Of a stretch of 64,000 bases of DNA, positions 22,376 to 32,738 are shown piece by piece (position 1 is the stretch's first letter; the number at the start of each line of letters is the position of its first letter). Source of the stretch: Saxidomus purpurata (lineage: Eukaryota > Mollusca > Bivalvia > Venerida > Veneridae); contig JAFMSR010000017.1 in NCBI GenBank assembly GCA_022818135.1, positions 6,682,577 through 6,746,576 of the forward strand. The letters run 5' to 3'. The translations under genes and the position numbers were made by a program. The notes beneath the pieces were generated by a model. It was given only the letters and a program-made list of their open reading frames with translations, had not been told where the DNA came from and did no database searches.

Positions 22376-23260
22376 TTTGCAGTTTGGAAGTGCAGTGCAC
22401 AACAACCATAAATGTTCCTTGACTCATTACAGAGTTATTGCCCTTTTCCATGTCCGGAGCGTAACTTGAAAACTACTGGTTGGAATTCAATACAACTTCC
22501 TACAATGGTCAAGAACAATGGAAGGAAGTGCAGTGCACAAGAACCATAACTCTATTTTAACTAATTTAAGTGTTATTGCCAAGGACAATTTCTCTAATTT
22601 AGTTTTTTCTGCAAGGTGTTATGTTACTATGAACTTCCTCAGTTTATTAAGCAGTCTGTCGGGGGTATTAATCACATTTAGTGATAATTCTAGTTCATTT
22701 ATTTGTGTAATTCTTGGTGTACATAGCATGGTTTATAAACTTGTGAATACATCTAATTATCTGTATATGCATCATCATGTTTGTTTTAACCATGTTTTTA
22801 CATCTGTGATATAAAAAAAAATCTGTCTGTCGGTCGGTCGGTCGCTCGGTCCGTTGCATTTTCCATTTCCGGAGCATAACTTGAAAACTACTAGTTGGAA
22901 TTCAATACAACTTCATACAGTGGTCAAGCACATGGAGAGGAAGTGCAGTGCACAAGAATCATAACTCTATCCTAATTAATTTAAGTGTTATTGCCAAGGA
23001 CAATAACTCTATTTTAGTTTTTTTCCGTAAGGTATTATGTTACTACGAACTTCCTCAGTTTATAAAGGAGTCTTTCTGGGGTATTCATCACATTTAGTGA
23101 CAGCTCTAGTTCATTTTTTGTGTAATCCTTAGTATTGGTGTGTATAGCATGGTTTATAACCTTGTGTATACATCTAATTATCTGTTTATGTATCATCATG
23201 TTTGGTTTAACCATGTTTTTACATCTGTGACATTAAAAAAGTCTCTTTATCTGTATATTT
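22376..23260. repeat. Tandem-unit element, C side of palindrome centre
   Basis: Inverted counterpart of 20.2-20.9 kb, with fewer units: the same TTGGAATTCAATACAACTTC and AAGTGCAGTGCACAAGAACC words, two copies of a terminal module (22,600-22,860 and 23,020-23,260) each holding GTGATA.TTCTAGTTCATTT-like sequence, and a GGTCGGTCGGTCG microsatellite. Confidence 0.65.
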
Positions 23261-23384
23261 ATAGCCAGGCATTATGACAAAAACCAAGCAAGATTGCTAT
23301 GGCATATGCGCTTTTCCAAACGTAAACGGTTCAGTGAATTTAACTTTCATTCCAAGCCACCATAGTAGAATACACACTTGACTT

Positions 23385-23722
23385 GTATTTCTAACGAAAT
23401 GGGTTTCATGTCTAAATGTGCAAAGCATATGTAACGCAAACAAATGTGTTCCTTAATTTTGTCAATCGTTGGCCAGGAAGCAATCATGATGCTTTTTTTT
23501 TGGTATAACTGTGCTTTCGCAAGATCATTAGAAGGAGAAAACCCAACAAGCACTTGGCTACTGGGAGACAGCGCCTACCCACTGAAAAGGTATTTATTAA
23601 CACCAATTTTCATACTATCTACACATGCTAAAAGATGATACAATACTAGTCACAGAAGAACTCCTTGCCTAGTTAAAAAAATCTATGGCATGTGGAAGAT
23701 GAGTTTTCAATTCCTTCATAAA
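23385..23722 (+). pseudogene. HARBI1-type (PIF/Harbinger) transposase fragment
   Basis: In the plus strand a mostly continuous frame spells motifs of the DDE_Tnp_4 nuclease in order: a RNGFHV piece (family RKGYHS), NFVNRWPGSNHD with the HD that holds a catalytic Asp, then TWLLGDSAYPLKRYLLTPI with the GD..YP signature, then YNTSHRRTPCLV and a GMWKMSFQFLH piece. At least two in-frame stops (after GFHV and after THAKR) and a short frame change disable it. Only the C-terminal half remains. No terminal repeats or 3-bp target duplication are obvious. A decayed copy lies inverted at 19840-19981. Confidence 0.75.
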
Positions 23723-23729
23723 TCAGGTC

Positions 23730-24229
23730 AGGGGAACTCCTTACATCTAGCGGATTATATTCTTGAAACATATATTATGTATTCAATGAACGTAAAATGA
23801 TAAATATATACAAATACAAATTCGGCGAAAAACGCCTCATTTTACCACAATTATATTGTTTATTTTTGGAAATCATTTGGTTTGACATCAGTTATACGGT
23901 ATGTCCCTTTCAACCTGCAAAGTTTATGCAATGTAAATAATATGTCCCTTTATGTTATTCGTTTGCCGGGAATAACTCATAGTGATTTTTATTTTAATAA
24001 CTGTGCTGTCGCAAGATCATTAGAATAATGCATTTAAAATGCATAGCTGAAACGATTAGGTCATGGTTTAATACTTTAAAAGATTCCAATATTTATGTCT
24101 TGGGGGTAATTTTGTTTGACATAAGTTATAGGGTATGTTCTCTTAAAAGAAATGATTCTTTGAATTGTTGACGACAGACGATCACGGACGACAAATGATA
24201 ACGACAGATGCTGAATTATTACTTTTATT
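23730..24229. other. Palindrome arm with a 'CATCTAGC' repeat piece
   Basis: From 23,735 to about 23,870 is a fragment of the dispersed repeat (ACATCTAGCGGATTATATTC, then CGAAAAACGCCTCATTTTAC). The remainder mirrors 19,080-19,180 and 19,617-19,780. No gene. Confidence 0.5.
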
Positions 24230-24601
24230 CAAACTGAGCTGTGCTTAAATCAGAACGAGTGTTTGGCAGCAATAATTTCAGTTACTTATCAACATTTATT
24301 GAAAAAACAAAAAGGAAATGTTTCGTGTACGTTACACACTTAAATATGTTTAAACGATGAAACTCTACTGCATATTCAAAAAGTTGGTGTTGTATGCAGT
24401 AGAACTGGATTGTGGTGTGTATATTTGTATTTTCACTGATGCTAAACAGTATTTTATTGTTAGTCATTACTTTTCAATATAATAAACAATTCGCCTGTGG
24501 GAAATGTTTTTTTTTAAATTGTCCATGTAACAACATCACAGATCGTCAGTTTAATTGGTTGTTAATATGTATTCCCGTATATCATGCATCAAACAATCGA
24601 T
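24230..24601 (-). other. 3' region of gene C
   Basis: Inverted counterpart of the gene B 3' flank without the 1.08-kb insertion. It keeps the ATTAAA after the stop and the AATAAA equivalent to 18946-18951. Confidence 0.6.
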
Positions 24602-24996
24602 TTATAGGAAACTTGAGATACTCTGAGAATTCATCAATCCACTTTGGTGCATCCATTTTGTAGCTCTCTGATAAACAATTTCATCCAATCCTTGACTATT
24701 AGTGATCTCTCCCCCTTTTAAGCCCTGGTTACGGGCAATATCTATTAGAAAAGGCATATATCCCATCATCTGATAAAAGGTTCGTGGGTTTCCTTGTTGT
24801 CGTCTTGAATAGTTTATAATAGCCGTGTCAGGCTTTGCGTGAGGACCTACAATTGTTGTCACAGCATCATTCAACACAGCGTATTGCTCGGCAGACAGTT
24901 CTTTCATCCCGGGTCCTAGGCCCTTACCTTGTCCGTCATTTCCCTTTCCACTACAAGCTAATGGTACCTCGCTGTCTTCTACAATCTGTCCACGAC
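24602..24996 (-). CDS. Gene C, terminal exon of secreted helical-domain protein
   Basis: The third copy of the terminal exon has the same AG acceptor (24998-24997), phase and TAA stop. After the junction it reads RGQIVEDSEVPLACSGKG, so it has a Val for Gly and an extra Cys absent from A and B, then the same Gly-rich linker and 101-residue domain (one unique change, T for K in the DAV.TIVG segment). The open frame is intact. Its first exon would be at higher coordinates, but a 500-N gap starts 36 bp upstream, and no signal-peptide exon is recognisable between 25,532 and 28,000. It may be in the gap, farther away, or lost, so whether C is a complete gene is unresolved. Confidence 0.65.
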
Positions 24997-25031
24997 CTGG
25001 ATTATAAGAATGATCAAATCATGAGCAAGAT

Positions 25032-25531
25032 NNNNNNNNNNNNNNNNNNNNNNNNNNNNNNNNNNNNNNNNNNNNNNNNNNNNNNNNNNNNNNNNNNNNN
25101 NNNNNNNNNNNNNNNNNNNNNNNNNNNNNNNNNNNNNNNNNNNNNNNNNNNNNNNNNNNNNNNNNNNNNNNNNNNNNNNNNNNNNNNNNNNNNNNNNNNN
25201 NNNNNNNNNNNNNNNNNNNNNNNNNNNNNNNNNNNNNNNNNNNNNNNNNNNNNNNNNNNNNNNNNNNNNNNNNNNNNNNNNNNNNNNNNNNNNNNNNNNN
25301 NNNNNNNNNNNNNNNNNNNNNNNNNNNNNNNNNNNNNNNNNNNNNNNNNNNNNNNNNNNNNNNNNNNNNNNNNNNNNNNNNNNNNNNNNNNNNNNNNNNN
25401 NNNNNNNNNNNNNNNNNNNNNNNNNNNNNNNNNNNNNNNNNNNNNNNNNNNNNNNNNNNNNNNNNNNNNNNNNNNNNNNNNNNNNNNNNNNNNNNNNNNN
25501 NNNNNNNNNNNNNNNNNNNNNNNNNNNNNNN
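25032..25531. other. Assembly gap of 500 N
   Basis: Exactly 500 N, a conventional placeholder length, so the true distance is unknown. It truncates the second inverted duplication. Open frames crossing it are artefacts. Confidence 0.99.
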
Positions 25532-25746
25532 CGCATGCGCTGAGATAAAAGCAGGGGTTCAGTTTGTAAAGGTACACTGAATGATATTGCAGACAATGTG
25601 AACGAAACTATGTCAGATATATAATTATTTGAATAAAAATGTGTAAAAGTAAGTATATTCAAGAAATACAATTTAAACATAAAAAGACCGTGTAACGGAT
25701 GAGGCGTAATATAAAATCGATATGACATAAGTAGTTTTAAATACAA

Positions 25747-25819
25747 TCTCAGAATGGTCGAGTGGTTACGATTATATTTTGCCACCCACGCGGATAGGGT
25801 TCAAGGCTCACACTACGCT
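25747..25819 (+). mobile_element. tRNA-like SINE head
   Basis: TGGTCGAGTGGTTA matches a Leu/Ser-type tRNA A box and GGGTTCAAGGCTC, about 45 bases on, matches a B box apart from one or two positions. The acceptor stem does not pair well and a T-rich body follows, so a SINE head or decayed tRNA is more likely than a working tRNA. Confidence 0.5.
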
Positions 25820-26289
25820 TAAATATTTTTTTTTGCCTCCCCCTTTTTTTCCTTTTTAAGGATCATCATGAGCAAGAAACATTATTACTGTTCATATTTT
25901 ATCCTTGTGAACATGTAAACTATAAATGTAAATAATGCGAGTTAAATGATGTGTATCTTGATTGGAACACTTATATTTATTGTTTTTCTTTTCGTACATG
26001 TATTTAGAATAGTAAAACAAGCACTAAACATCTTTGTTGCGAATAGTGCTTGCACAAAGTTGAGTGCCCGATAATTGGTTGCCCGATATGGCTTTAAAGA
26101 GGGAAATTGTACCCCTTTTCTGGCCTCATTTATAAACAAGCTCTGGTCGCAGTCGATAAACTGACAAGTTTATAATGTCATCAGAGAACCTTAGTTTATC
26201 CTGTGAAAAATTTATGGGTTTACTAGTATTTGTTGCTACACAAAATACAAAAAAGTTCATTTTTCGCCCGAGAACTGGTAGGAATCCAG
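25820..26289. other. No gene seen
   Basis: AT-rich spacer up to the start of the segmental duplication. Short minus-strand frames here show no domain features. Confidence 0.45.
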
Positions 26290-27069
26290 TATATGAAAAT
26301 GTTTCTTCACACAAAAATTTATATTTAAAATATGTGTGTTTTCATTAATCATGACATGAACTCGTGACCATTTATAGCCAATGTACTAGATTAAAGAAAA
26401 GTGTCGTCGCTACACCTTCAAAACAATGCTTTGTAGGCTAACAAAGAACGTAATAATACATTATGTCAGAATAAAACAATCATCTCACTACCTGTCTTAT
26501 GTTTTCTCCTATGTATCTCATCAAAGAGTGTAGGTCAAAAAAGTTTTGACATACAACGTGTTTTGGTGTTAGATATAGACTTATAATTTCACAATGATGT
26601 GCTGGGTGTTATACATATTTCTATATAGGTACCAGGCTACAGTACAAACTTCATGTATTTCGCTAGGGTATTGATACACTAATTGCTGTTGTTACGAACA
26701 TTTCAAGTAAAAACATCCCATTCGATGCTTTTAAAATAATAATTCTGCTTGCTTAATATCGTTGGGATCTATTACCAACATGCGTTTTGAATTACCGCTG
26801 CTTTAGGGGCCGATACTTTACATACAATGTACATGTAGTTTATAATTATTTTGTACCCATATGACATCTGGTCGAGACGGACACTGGAACCAGTTCTTTT
26901 TTACTCCAGAAATGACACTTCATAAGTGTTATCCTCCGTGTCTGCATTGATAACTTTACCGATTCACTATTTATCAATGTATACAGCAGCTACATAGTCA
27001 TCTTGTTTTATGTATGCCTATTTTCCATTCACGACAGAAACTACTTTCTGGTTCTATGTCTGCTTGGTC

Positions 27070-27690
27070 ACTTAATTTTACATAGGCTTATGTAGGAAAC
27101 AAATTAAAAATCTTCTTCTCTGAAACCACAAGGCCTAGAGCTTAGATATTTGGCACGTAGCATTGGCTAGTGGACCTCTACCAAGATTGTTCAAATTATG
27201 ACCCTCGGATCAAAATTGACCCCGCACCGGGGTCACTTAGTTTTACATAGGCTTATATAGTAAAAAACTTTAAAAATCTTCTTCTTTGAAACCACAAAGC
27301 CTAGAGCTTAGATATTTGGCATGTAGCATTGGCTAGTGAACCTCTACCAAGATTGTTCAAATTATGACCCCCGGATCTAAATTGACCCCGCAGGGATGGT
27401 CACTTAGTTTTACATAGGCTTATATAGGGAAAACTTTCAAAATCTTTTTCTCTGAAACACAAGGCCTAGAGCGTAGATATTTGGCATGTAGCATTGCCTA
27501 GTAGACCTCTTAAAAGTTTGTTCAAATTATGCCCCTGGGGTCAAAATTGGCCTTGCCCGGGGGGATCATTTGTTTTACAAAGGCGTATATAGGAAAACTT
27601 ATTTGGTATATAACATTATCTAGTGATCTTCCACCAGGCAAGTGGACTTGTACCAAGGTGAGCGATATAGGGCCATCTTGGCTCTCTTGT
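27070..27690. repeat. Tandem 'TACATAGGCTTATATAGG' array, short version
   Basis: About three units of roughly 165-175 bp containing ACATAGGCTTATATAGG, CACAAGGCCTAGAGCTTAG, TTGGCATGTAGCATTG, ACCTCTACCAAGATTGTTC and ATTGACCCCGCA. They are followed by the terminal motif CCAAGGTGAGCGATATAGGG. The paralogous array at 53.4-54.4 kb has five or more units and both ends. Confidence 0.75.
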
Positions 27691-28504
27691 TTGCGTTTGT
27701 TGTGGACTGGTGTCATCTTGACTTGCATCTTTCTCAGCCGGGGTTTCTGCAAGTCTGGTGGCATTTTGTCTTTTGGTCTCGGACTGGTAGTATCTTTCTC
27801 ATCCATACGTGTTTGCTAAGTTGGTCTCGGACTGGCGGCATCTTTTTCTTTTAGATTAGTATCTTTCTCACCATCTGACTTCTGGAATGTATAATTCATT
27901 GCATATATTTATAAATTCCCGTCCTGCGATATTCTGAGTTAAATTAACTTATTATTAACTTAGTTTACTCATTGCTATGCATGCACTAGTAAAGAAATAA
28001 GAAAAAGAATAGGAAGATCATTTGACCATCTTTGCCAATGGTAATGGTTACTTATACAATATCACTTAACTTACACATAATTTGGGGAACGTTAGTGTAA
28101 ACTTGTTGCACTATTTCTATGACAGTGATTTTGTTTTATTGATAACCTTTTCTGTTACTTTGATAAGCTTTTCTGTTACTTCAATATATCGTAATGCGTA
28201 TTGCAATATTGATTGTCTGTGCTGTAACATATCACAAAGTGATTAAACAGATTCGTTGCACTCAAGCACATAATTTGCCATAACAAAAAGATCAAGCTAA
28301 TGCAAGGACATCAATAGCAGAAAGGGTCAACTTTCACTTTGGTAGAGGTCAAGTAAATAATCATATATTCCAAATATCTAAGCTAAGATCCTAGCTGTTC
28401 TATGAAAGAGGATTTTTCGTTTAAGTTTTCTTTAACTTGGTATAAGTCAATATGTAAAATGAAGCGACACCCTGGGCAGGGTCTATTTCAATCTGAGGGT
28501 CATC
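27691..28504. other. Duplicated non-coding sequence
   Basis: Near-identical to 54,415-55,230. The frames at 27522-27806 on either strand contain the element end and match between copies only because the DNA is duplicated. No gene is supported. Confidence 0.5.
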
Positions 28505-28725
28505 ATTGTATGAAACGAGGTACCGCCAGTGTTTCACTTCCGCGAGATCTCGATTACCGATTAACGGTAACTGCACCGTAAACGATTCTCGTTTTCAATT
28601 TGTTTAAATCCGTGTTGCCAATCAGAGTGACTCTAACCGTGGAACGATATTCGGGAACCGTGTAGCCAATCACAAGTGCTGGATGGACCGGTAGATTTTA
28701 CGGGTATTGTGCGGGCCTGATTATT
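28505..28725 (+). promoter_or_regulatory. CCAAT-bearing promoter-like segment
   Basis: Locally more GC-rich than its surroundings, with two CCAAT boxes in the same orientation (TTGCCAATCAGAG and TAGCCAATCACAAG) about 65 bp apart and several GATTACCG/GTAACTGCACCG repeats. It is conserved at 55240-55460 in the duplicate. No following coding exon is identifiable, so promoter function is speculative. Confidence 0.3.
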
Positions 28726-28789
28726 TATTTTCAGAATATAGAAAGTGTTTAGACAATGAACAACGATGTTTGAATGTTTTTACTTTCAT

Positions 28790-29912
28790 CAAGGTCTTTC
28801 AAATACTATTTGAAATACCTTGCTTTCATTCATAAATTACTGAAGTTTTTGTTTTACAAAACAGTCATAATGTGTTTTCGAGTGCGGTAAGAAGCTTGTT
28901 GTTGAAATTTAATGTACGGGAAATTGCCGATTTTTTAACAATTAACACATGTACTAATAATTATTATGACAAAATCGATTTTAAACAGCAAAGTCCACAT
29001 GTATTAAAAATTAAGATATTTTACAATTGTTGGTCAGTACCATATTTGCTCAAATACCATGAAGGTTATTGAGTTTATTTTTAAAGTTAAAATTTAATCA
29101 TTAAATGAGTGGATAATTGTTTAGTTTGTTATCTCAAAAACTTCATTACCTGTGGAAATCTTCAATTTTTTATATGAATCCTCCCAGACGTTTTTGAGGA
29201 ATTCAAGCATTTTTCATTGCCATCTGCGCACGCTGAACCCTCTCATCAGTCAATCTATCACCTGTTGTAAAAATAAATATAGATAGACAAGCTTGAAAAT
29301 GTCAAGAGCTTTGCATTTACTTATTTACATTTCTTTCCTTAACTAGCACGATGAATGTAAACTATGCGTCAAGTTATTTCAGAAGGTCTCTGCCAAATTC
29401 TTCAAAACTCCTTGAAGAATTTCAAGAAATATACTCATATGACCTTTGACATCAAAGTATGACCTGGAACCAAGCTGGTTGAAACATGCGCTCGGCACAT
29501 CGTATTAGTACATATATCATGAATATGTTTGCTAGGTTATTTAAAAATCATTCAAGGGGTCCAAGAGATATAGAGCGGACACGAAACATAATTACAAATG
29601 TATATGACCATTGGCCTGTGTGGCCTTGAACTCCAACTGAGCTAGCAGAAACATACACTCTGCGCATTGCAGGGTGAACATTTGTGGCTAGTTATAATTC
29701 AAAATCCTTTAAGCGGTTCAAAAGCTATGAAGATGACAAACAACTCAAGAAAAAACAATATGTCTCACGATTATAATGGGAAGACATAATAACTGTTACT
29801 CAAACTAACCTCCAAAGGACACAGGTTCAACAATTTCTTCATTCACTATTAGCACATACTTCCAGTCAAAACTTTCAGAAGTTCAATAACATGAAAAGGT
29901 ACATGATTAGTT
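28790..29912. other. Copy-1-specific sequence, no gene seen
   Basis: Absent from the second duplicate. The plus frame at 28872-29072 is protein-like in composition but unsupported. Confidence 0.4.
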
Positions 29913-30365
29913 TTATTTTGCGTATTTATGTTGTAGATGTTCTGGATATAGCTTACTGAACAGCTCAGTTAGTTGGGGAATGTTCTCAATTACAGATGTA
30001 GCAACTATAAAGACAAGTTCTTTCAAGAGGAGTTCCTGTTCACCTTTAGATGGAATATATTGTTGTATGTTAAATACAGGTTCCTTATCATCAAGTTGCA
30101 ATGATGGTCTCACTCTCTCTCTACAATTGCATACACATTAGACAGGTGGAGTGACTCAGTTTTCCTGTCAGATGTTCTGTGTGAAGGAAGAATGTCTTTA
30201 TCTCAATTGTCTCCAATTAGTTGATACTTTTTGTTGCTTCCTTCTGATCACTCAATTTTCATACAAGGAACTTCGTTATCTAGCATTCCTTTCCAAGACA
30301 GTAACTTCCTGTGGACTGTTTCTGGATGTACGCTCAAGCTCAGTTTGGATAATCGTTCAATAGTC
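29913..30365 (-). pseudogene. Decayed DUF6589-type protein exon(s)
   Basis: On the minus strand an exon-like piece starts after TTTCAG at 30,366 (TIERLSKLSLSVHPETVHRK), then runs through a YQLIGDN segment with an in-frame TGA where the family usually has a D/I, a HRTSDRKTESLHL segment, a frameshift in a GAGAGA run, and a final open part with RPSLQLDDKEPVF and ELFSKLYPEHLQHKYAK. The order resembles invertebrate DUF6589-containing proteins, in which a 'DN.D...H...K..H.FN..AV..RV' block precedes a helical region and a P.H.QH.HS motif. The assignment is from memory of the family and the copy is clearly non-functional. It lies in the part missing from the second duplicate. Confidence 0.5.
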
Positions 30366-31518
30366 TGAAAATAAGCACAGTTAAAACAAAGAATAACTTC
30401 AAGATACAAAATTGTTTTAGTCATAAACTTGCAAAGAATATGCAAATAAAACATATTTCTTTATTTCCTGCCAACAATACATGTACATTTTTTCAATTCT
30501 GATTTATTGTAATACATTTCATCAGCTTTGAAATGCAGTCCGTAAATAATGGCTTTTTTTCTCTGGTGCAACCAGTAAATATGTATAGGCTGATCTGGAT
30601 CTACACTTGCTGCAAAGAGGTCAAAACGAATATTCATGGATCGAAGATACCGAGTCTGATTTAAATGAGATTGTTTGGGTTGATGATACATTATAAAGCA
30701 CATCCTGCTTAATATTTTCATTTCAACATACCTTCCGTGTACATCCCCCATTAGCCATTACAAATCCAACCAAATAATGTGCTGCAGACATTTCCTTGGA
30801 TCTGCTATGAAGGCCTATTTCTGCCATCATCATCATGTATGTGAACGGTTTGCTCGTCATTGTTCTAGGAATTGGGGGTGTCACTAATGATTGACTCAAT
30901 TTGACTCTATTTTAGCAGAATTATGGCCCTATTTTGGACTAAGAAATTGGTAAAGATTTTTGTACCAGTCTGCATTTTGTCTAAACTGTTTGACATATGG
31001 CTTTGAAACTTAGAAATGGGTAAAGTTATGACTGATTCTGGTGATACATATATATTGTTTGTCTTATATATTTTCCTTCTTTTTTCTGAAAACCTTAAAA
31101 GGTAATTCTTTAACCCCATATTTGCATCAGTTCCAGGAAGTGTCGAGCGTGCTGTCTTAAGACAGCTCTTGTTTATAAAGGGCAACCTTGACAGTTTTGA
31201 AATGAAACAAGGTAATTTACAAAAATTATACGTGTTGGTAATTTGTTGAAAATTATATTGATAAATATTAGTCTTGTATTACTTTGCTTCCTAAATGATG
31301 AGCATAACTTTGCCTTCTAAATGACATTAATGAGGCTGATCCTCAGTGGGCCACCCATGACAGGAAAGTTCGATTTTCTAGAACTGCTTCTTTTTGTGCC
31401 CCAATTTTTGGGGACATTTAGATTTACTCTTAATATTCTTGAAGAAGTTCTAGAACGGCTATGTAATGTTCAAGAACTATTCAGGAACTAAGGTGCAAGA
31501 ACAATTTCTTGAATCGGC
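30366..31518. other. Repeat-derived sequence, no gene seen
   Basis: Contains a dispersed-repeat tail ending near 31,175 in GACAGCTCTTGTTTA, the same terminal word as the element at 17792-18867. Minus frames at 30461-30751 and 30907-31185 look repeat-derived. Confidence 0.4.
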
Positions 31519-31625
31519 CGATATGATACACGATTGACAAAATACACGATGAGCGCACGCACGTTGTACACACATTACACGCACGATATACGCAAATTTT
31601 GACAACTGTTATGTTCCAACTACTG
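31519..31625. mobile_element. Solo right end of the CAGTAGT TA-element
   Basis: The ACACGAT/GCACGC unit run is followed by CAAATTTTGACAACTGTT and the inverted end ...CCAACTACTG, then TA. It matches the right end of the 6.2-kb insertion (14,032-14,056) at all but two terminal positions, with no left end nearby. Confidence 0.65.
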
Positions 31626-31652
31626 TAACACCGTCAGAGTAAATACAGTATA

Positions 31653-31712
31653 GTGTCGGATATCTCAGTCGGTAGGGTACTTACGCACGGTCCCAAGTTC
31701 GAGTACTAGTCA
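31653..31712 (+). mobile_element. tRNA-like SINE head
   Basis: ATCTCAGTCGGTAGGGTAC is close to the A box TAGCTCAGTCGGTAGAGC, and AAGTTCGAGTACTAG resembles a B box at normal spacing. Stem pairing is poor and the 3' sequence is not tRNA, so this is a SINE head or tRNA pseudogene. Confidence 0.5.
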
Positions 31713-31839
31713 TGCTAAACATTATTTTACTGGATAAGATAAAACTGGACAAGATGAGTTTACTATGAAGTCAAGCTACCTATCCTTTATTCTCAAAATC
31801 GCATCGACCATATGTTGTCTTTTGTTTGAATTTTAATGT

Positions 31840-32738
31840 CGGTTTTATACATAGCAATACCATATATCTTAAGTTTAGTCGACATCAATTGGTAACAATT
31901 AATTCAACATCAGCCCTCCGGGAGCTTTTAAACCGACTAATAAACAAATAGTCAAGATAAAACATTTAATAAATACAAATACAAATTGCATTAGAAATCA
32001 ATTGAAACACATGTAAAAACATTAATGTTCAAATGAACATTCACAAATGACATATTGTCAATACATTAAATAAAGTAAAAGAGCGGGTTTTCTTTGTACT
32101 TTGTGCTTTCCATGTTTTCAATATGAAATACCTTTTAAAGTCGAAAATTCGTGGTTATTTGTTGAACTGGTTTTAACAGAACCAGAGGGAGCTGAGAACC
32201 CACCAATTCACAATCATTACTTTGAGAGGTAAGTTCTGAGTGGTTAGTGCTTAAAGCATAATTATTCACGATAAAATAATATTTTTCAAGATACATTTTT
32301 AGCATTCCTCTACAACTAGTATCACTTAGTTTAAACAGTATTTATTTTTCAAGTAGGCATGTACAGTACAATACATACGGTAATATGCAATTAATAAGAG
32401 AATGGCTGGCGTACAAACAATTAATGCATAGTAACACAGAAAAGGATTTGAAAACAAGTCTTTTTAAAGACTTATATAAATTCATTTCCTCATGGCGTTG
32501 AATAAAGTGGCTGGTTCGTACAAGTAACGTATAATGCGCTAAGCTTGAAAATAAGTTGTAGATAGAGAATGTAAGTAACATTAGAACTATGCTGCACTAA
32601 AGATCACGTGTTCATGTCACTATATAGCGGCAATAGGATAAGTGTTATTATGTATAGGTTCCATTTAAGTCCGACTAAGACGCGAAACGTCGCGTGGCGA
32701 CAATGAACTCTTGTACTCGACGAAAGACATGCTCGTTT
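31840..32738. other. Duplicated non-coding sequence
   Basis: Matches 56,289-56,473 and 56,847-57,590. No coding sequence seen; the minus frame 32342-32581 is not supported by domain content. Confidence 0.45.

Larger units (their letters stand above)
17150..25031. repeat. Second large inverted duplication, genes B and C tail to tail
   Basis: Sequence from about 17,150 to 20,900 recurs inverted from 25,031 down to about 22,450. Matching landmarks are the terminal exons, the 3' flank, a 'TAACGACAGACGCTGAATTATTAC'-type stretch, the transposase remnant RWPG.NHD, and the tandem 'TGCACTGCACTTCC' units. The centre (21.5-22.4 kb) is a retrotransposon fragment. The B arm carries insertions at 17792-18867, 19179-19616 and 19982-20044 that the C arm lacks; the C arm keeps about 200 bp of transposase coding sequence missing from B. 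Homology runs into the assembly gap, so the outer end is unknown. Confidence 0.85.

Noticed and set aside
24835..25785. Open frames of up to 268 codons spanning 25032-25531
   Set aside because: Mostly undetermined bases of an assembly gap; the same applies to frames across 44226-44725.
27522..27819. Protein-like frames on both strands, repeated at 54244-54582
   Set aside because: They cover the end of a tandem-core element and duplicated flank; similarity between copies comes from the segmental duplication, and the two strands cannot both be coding.
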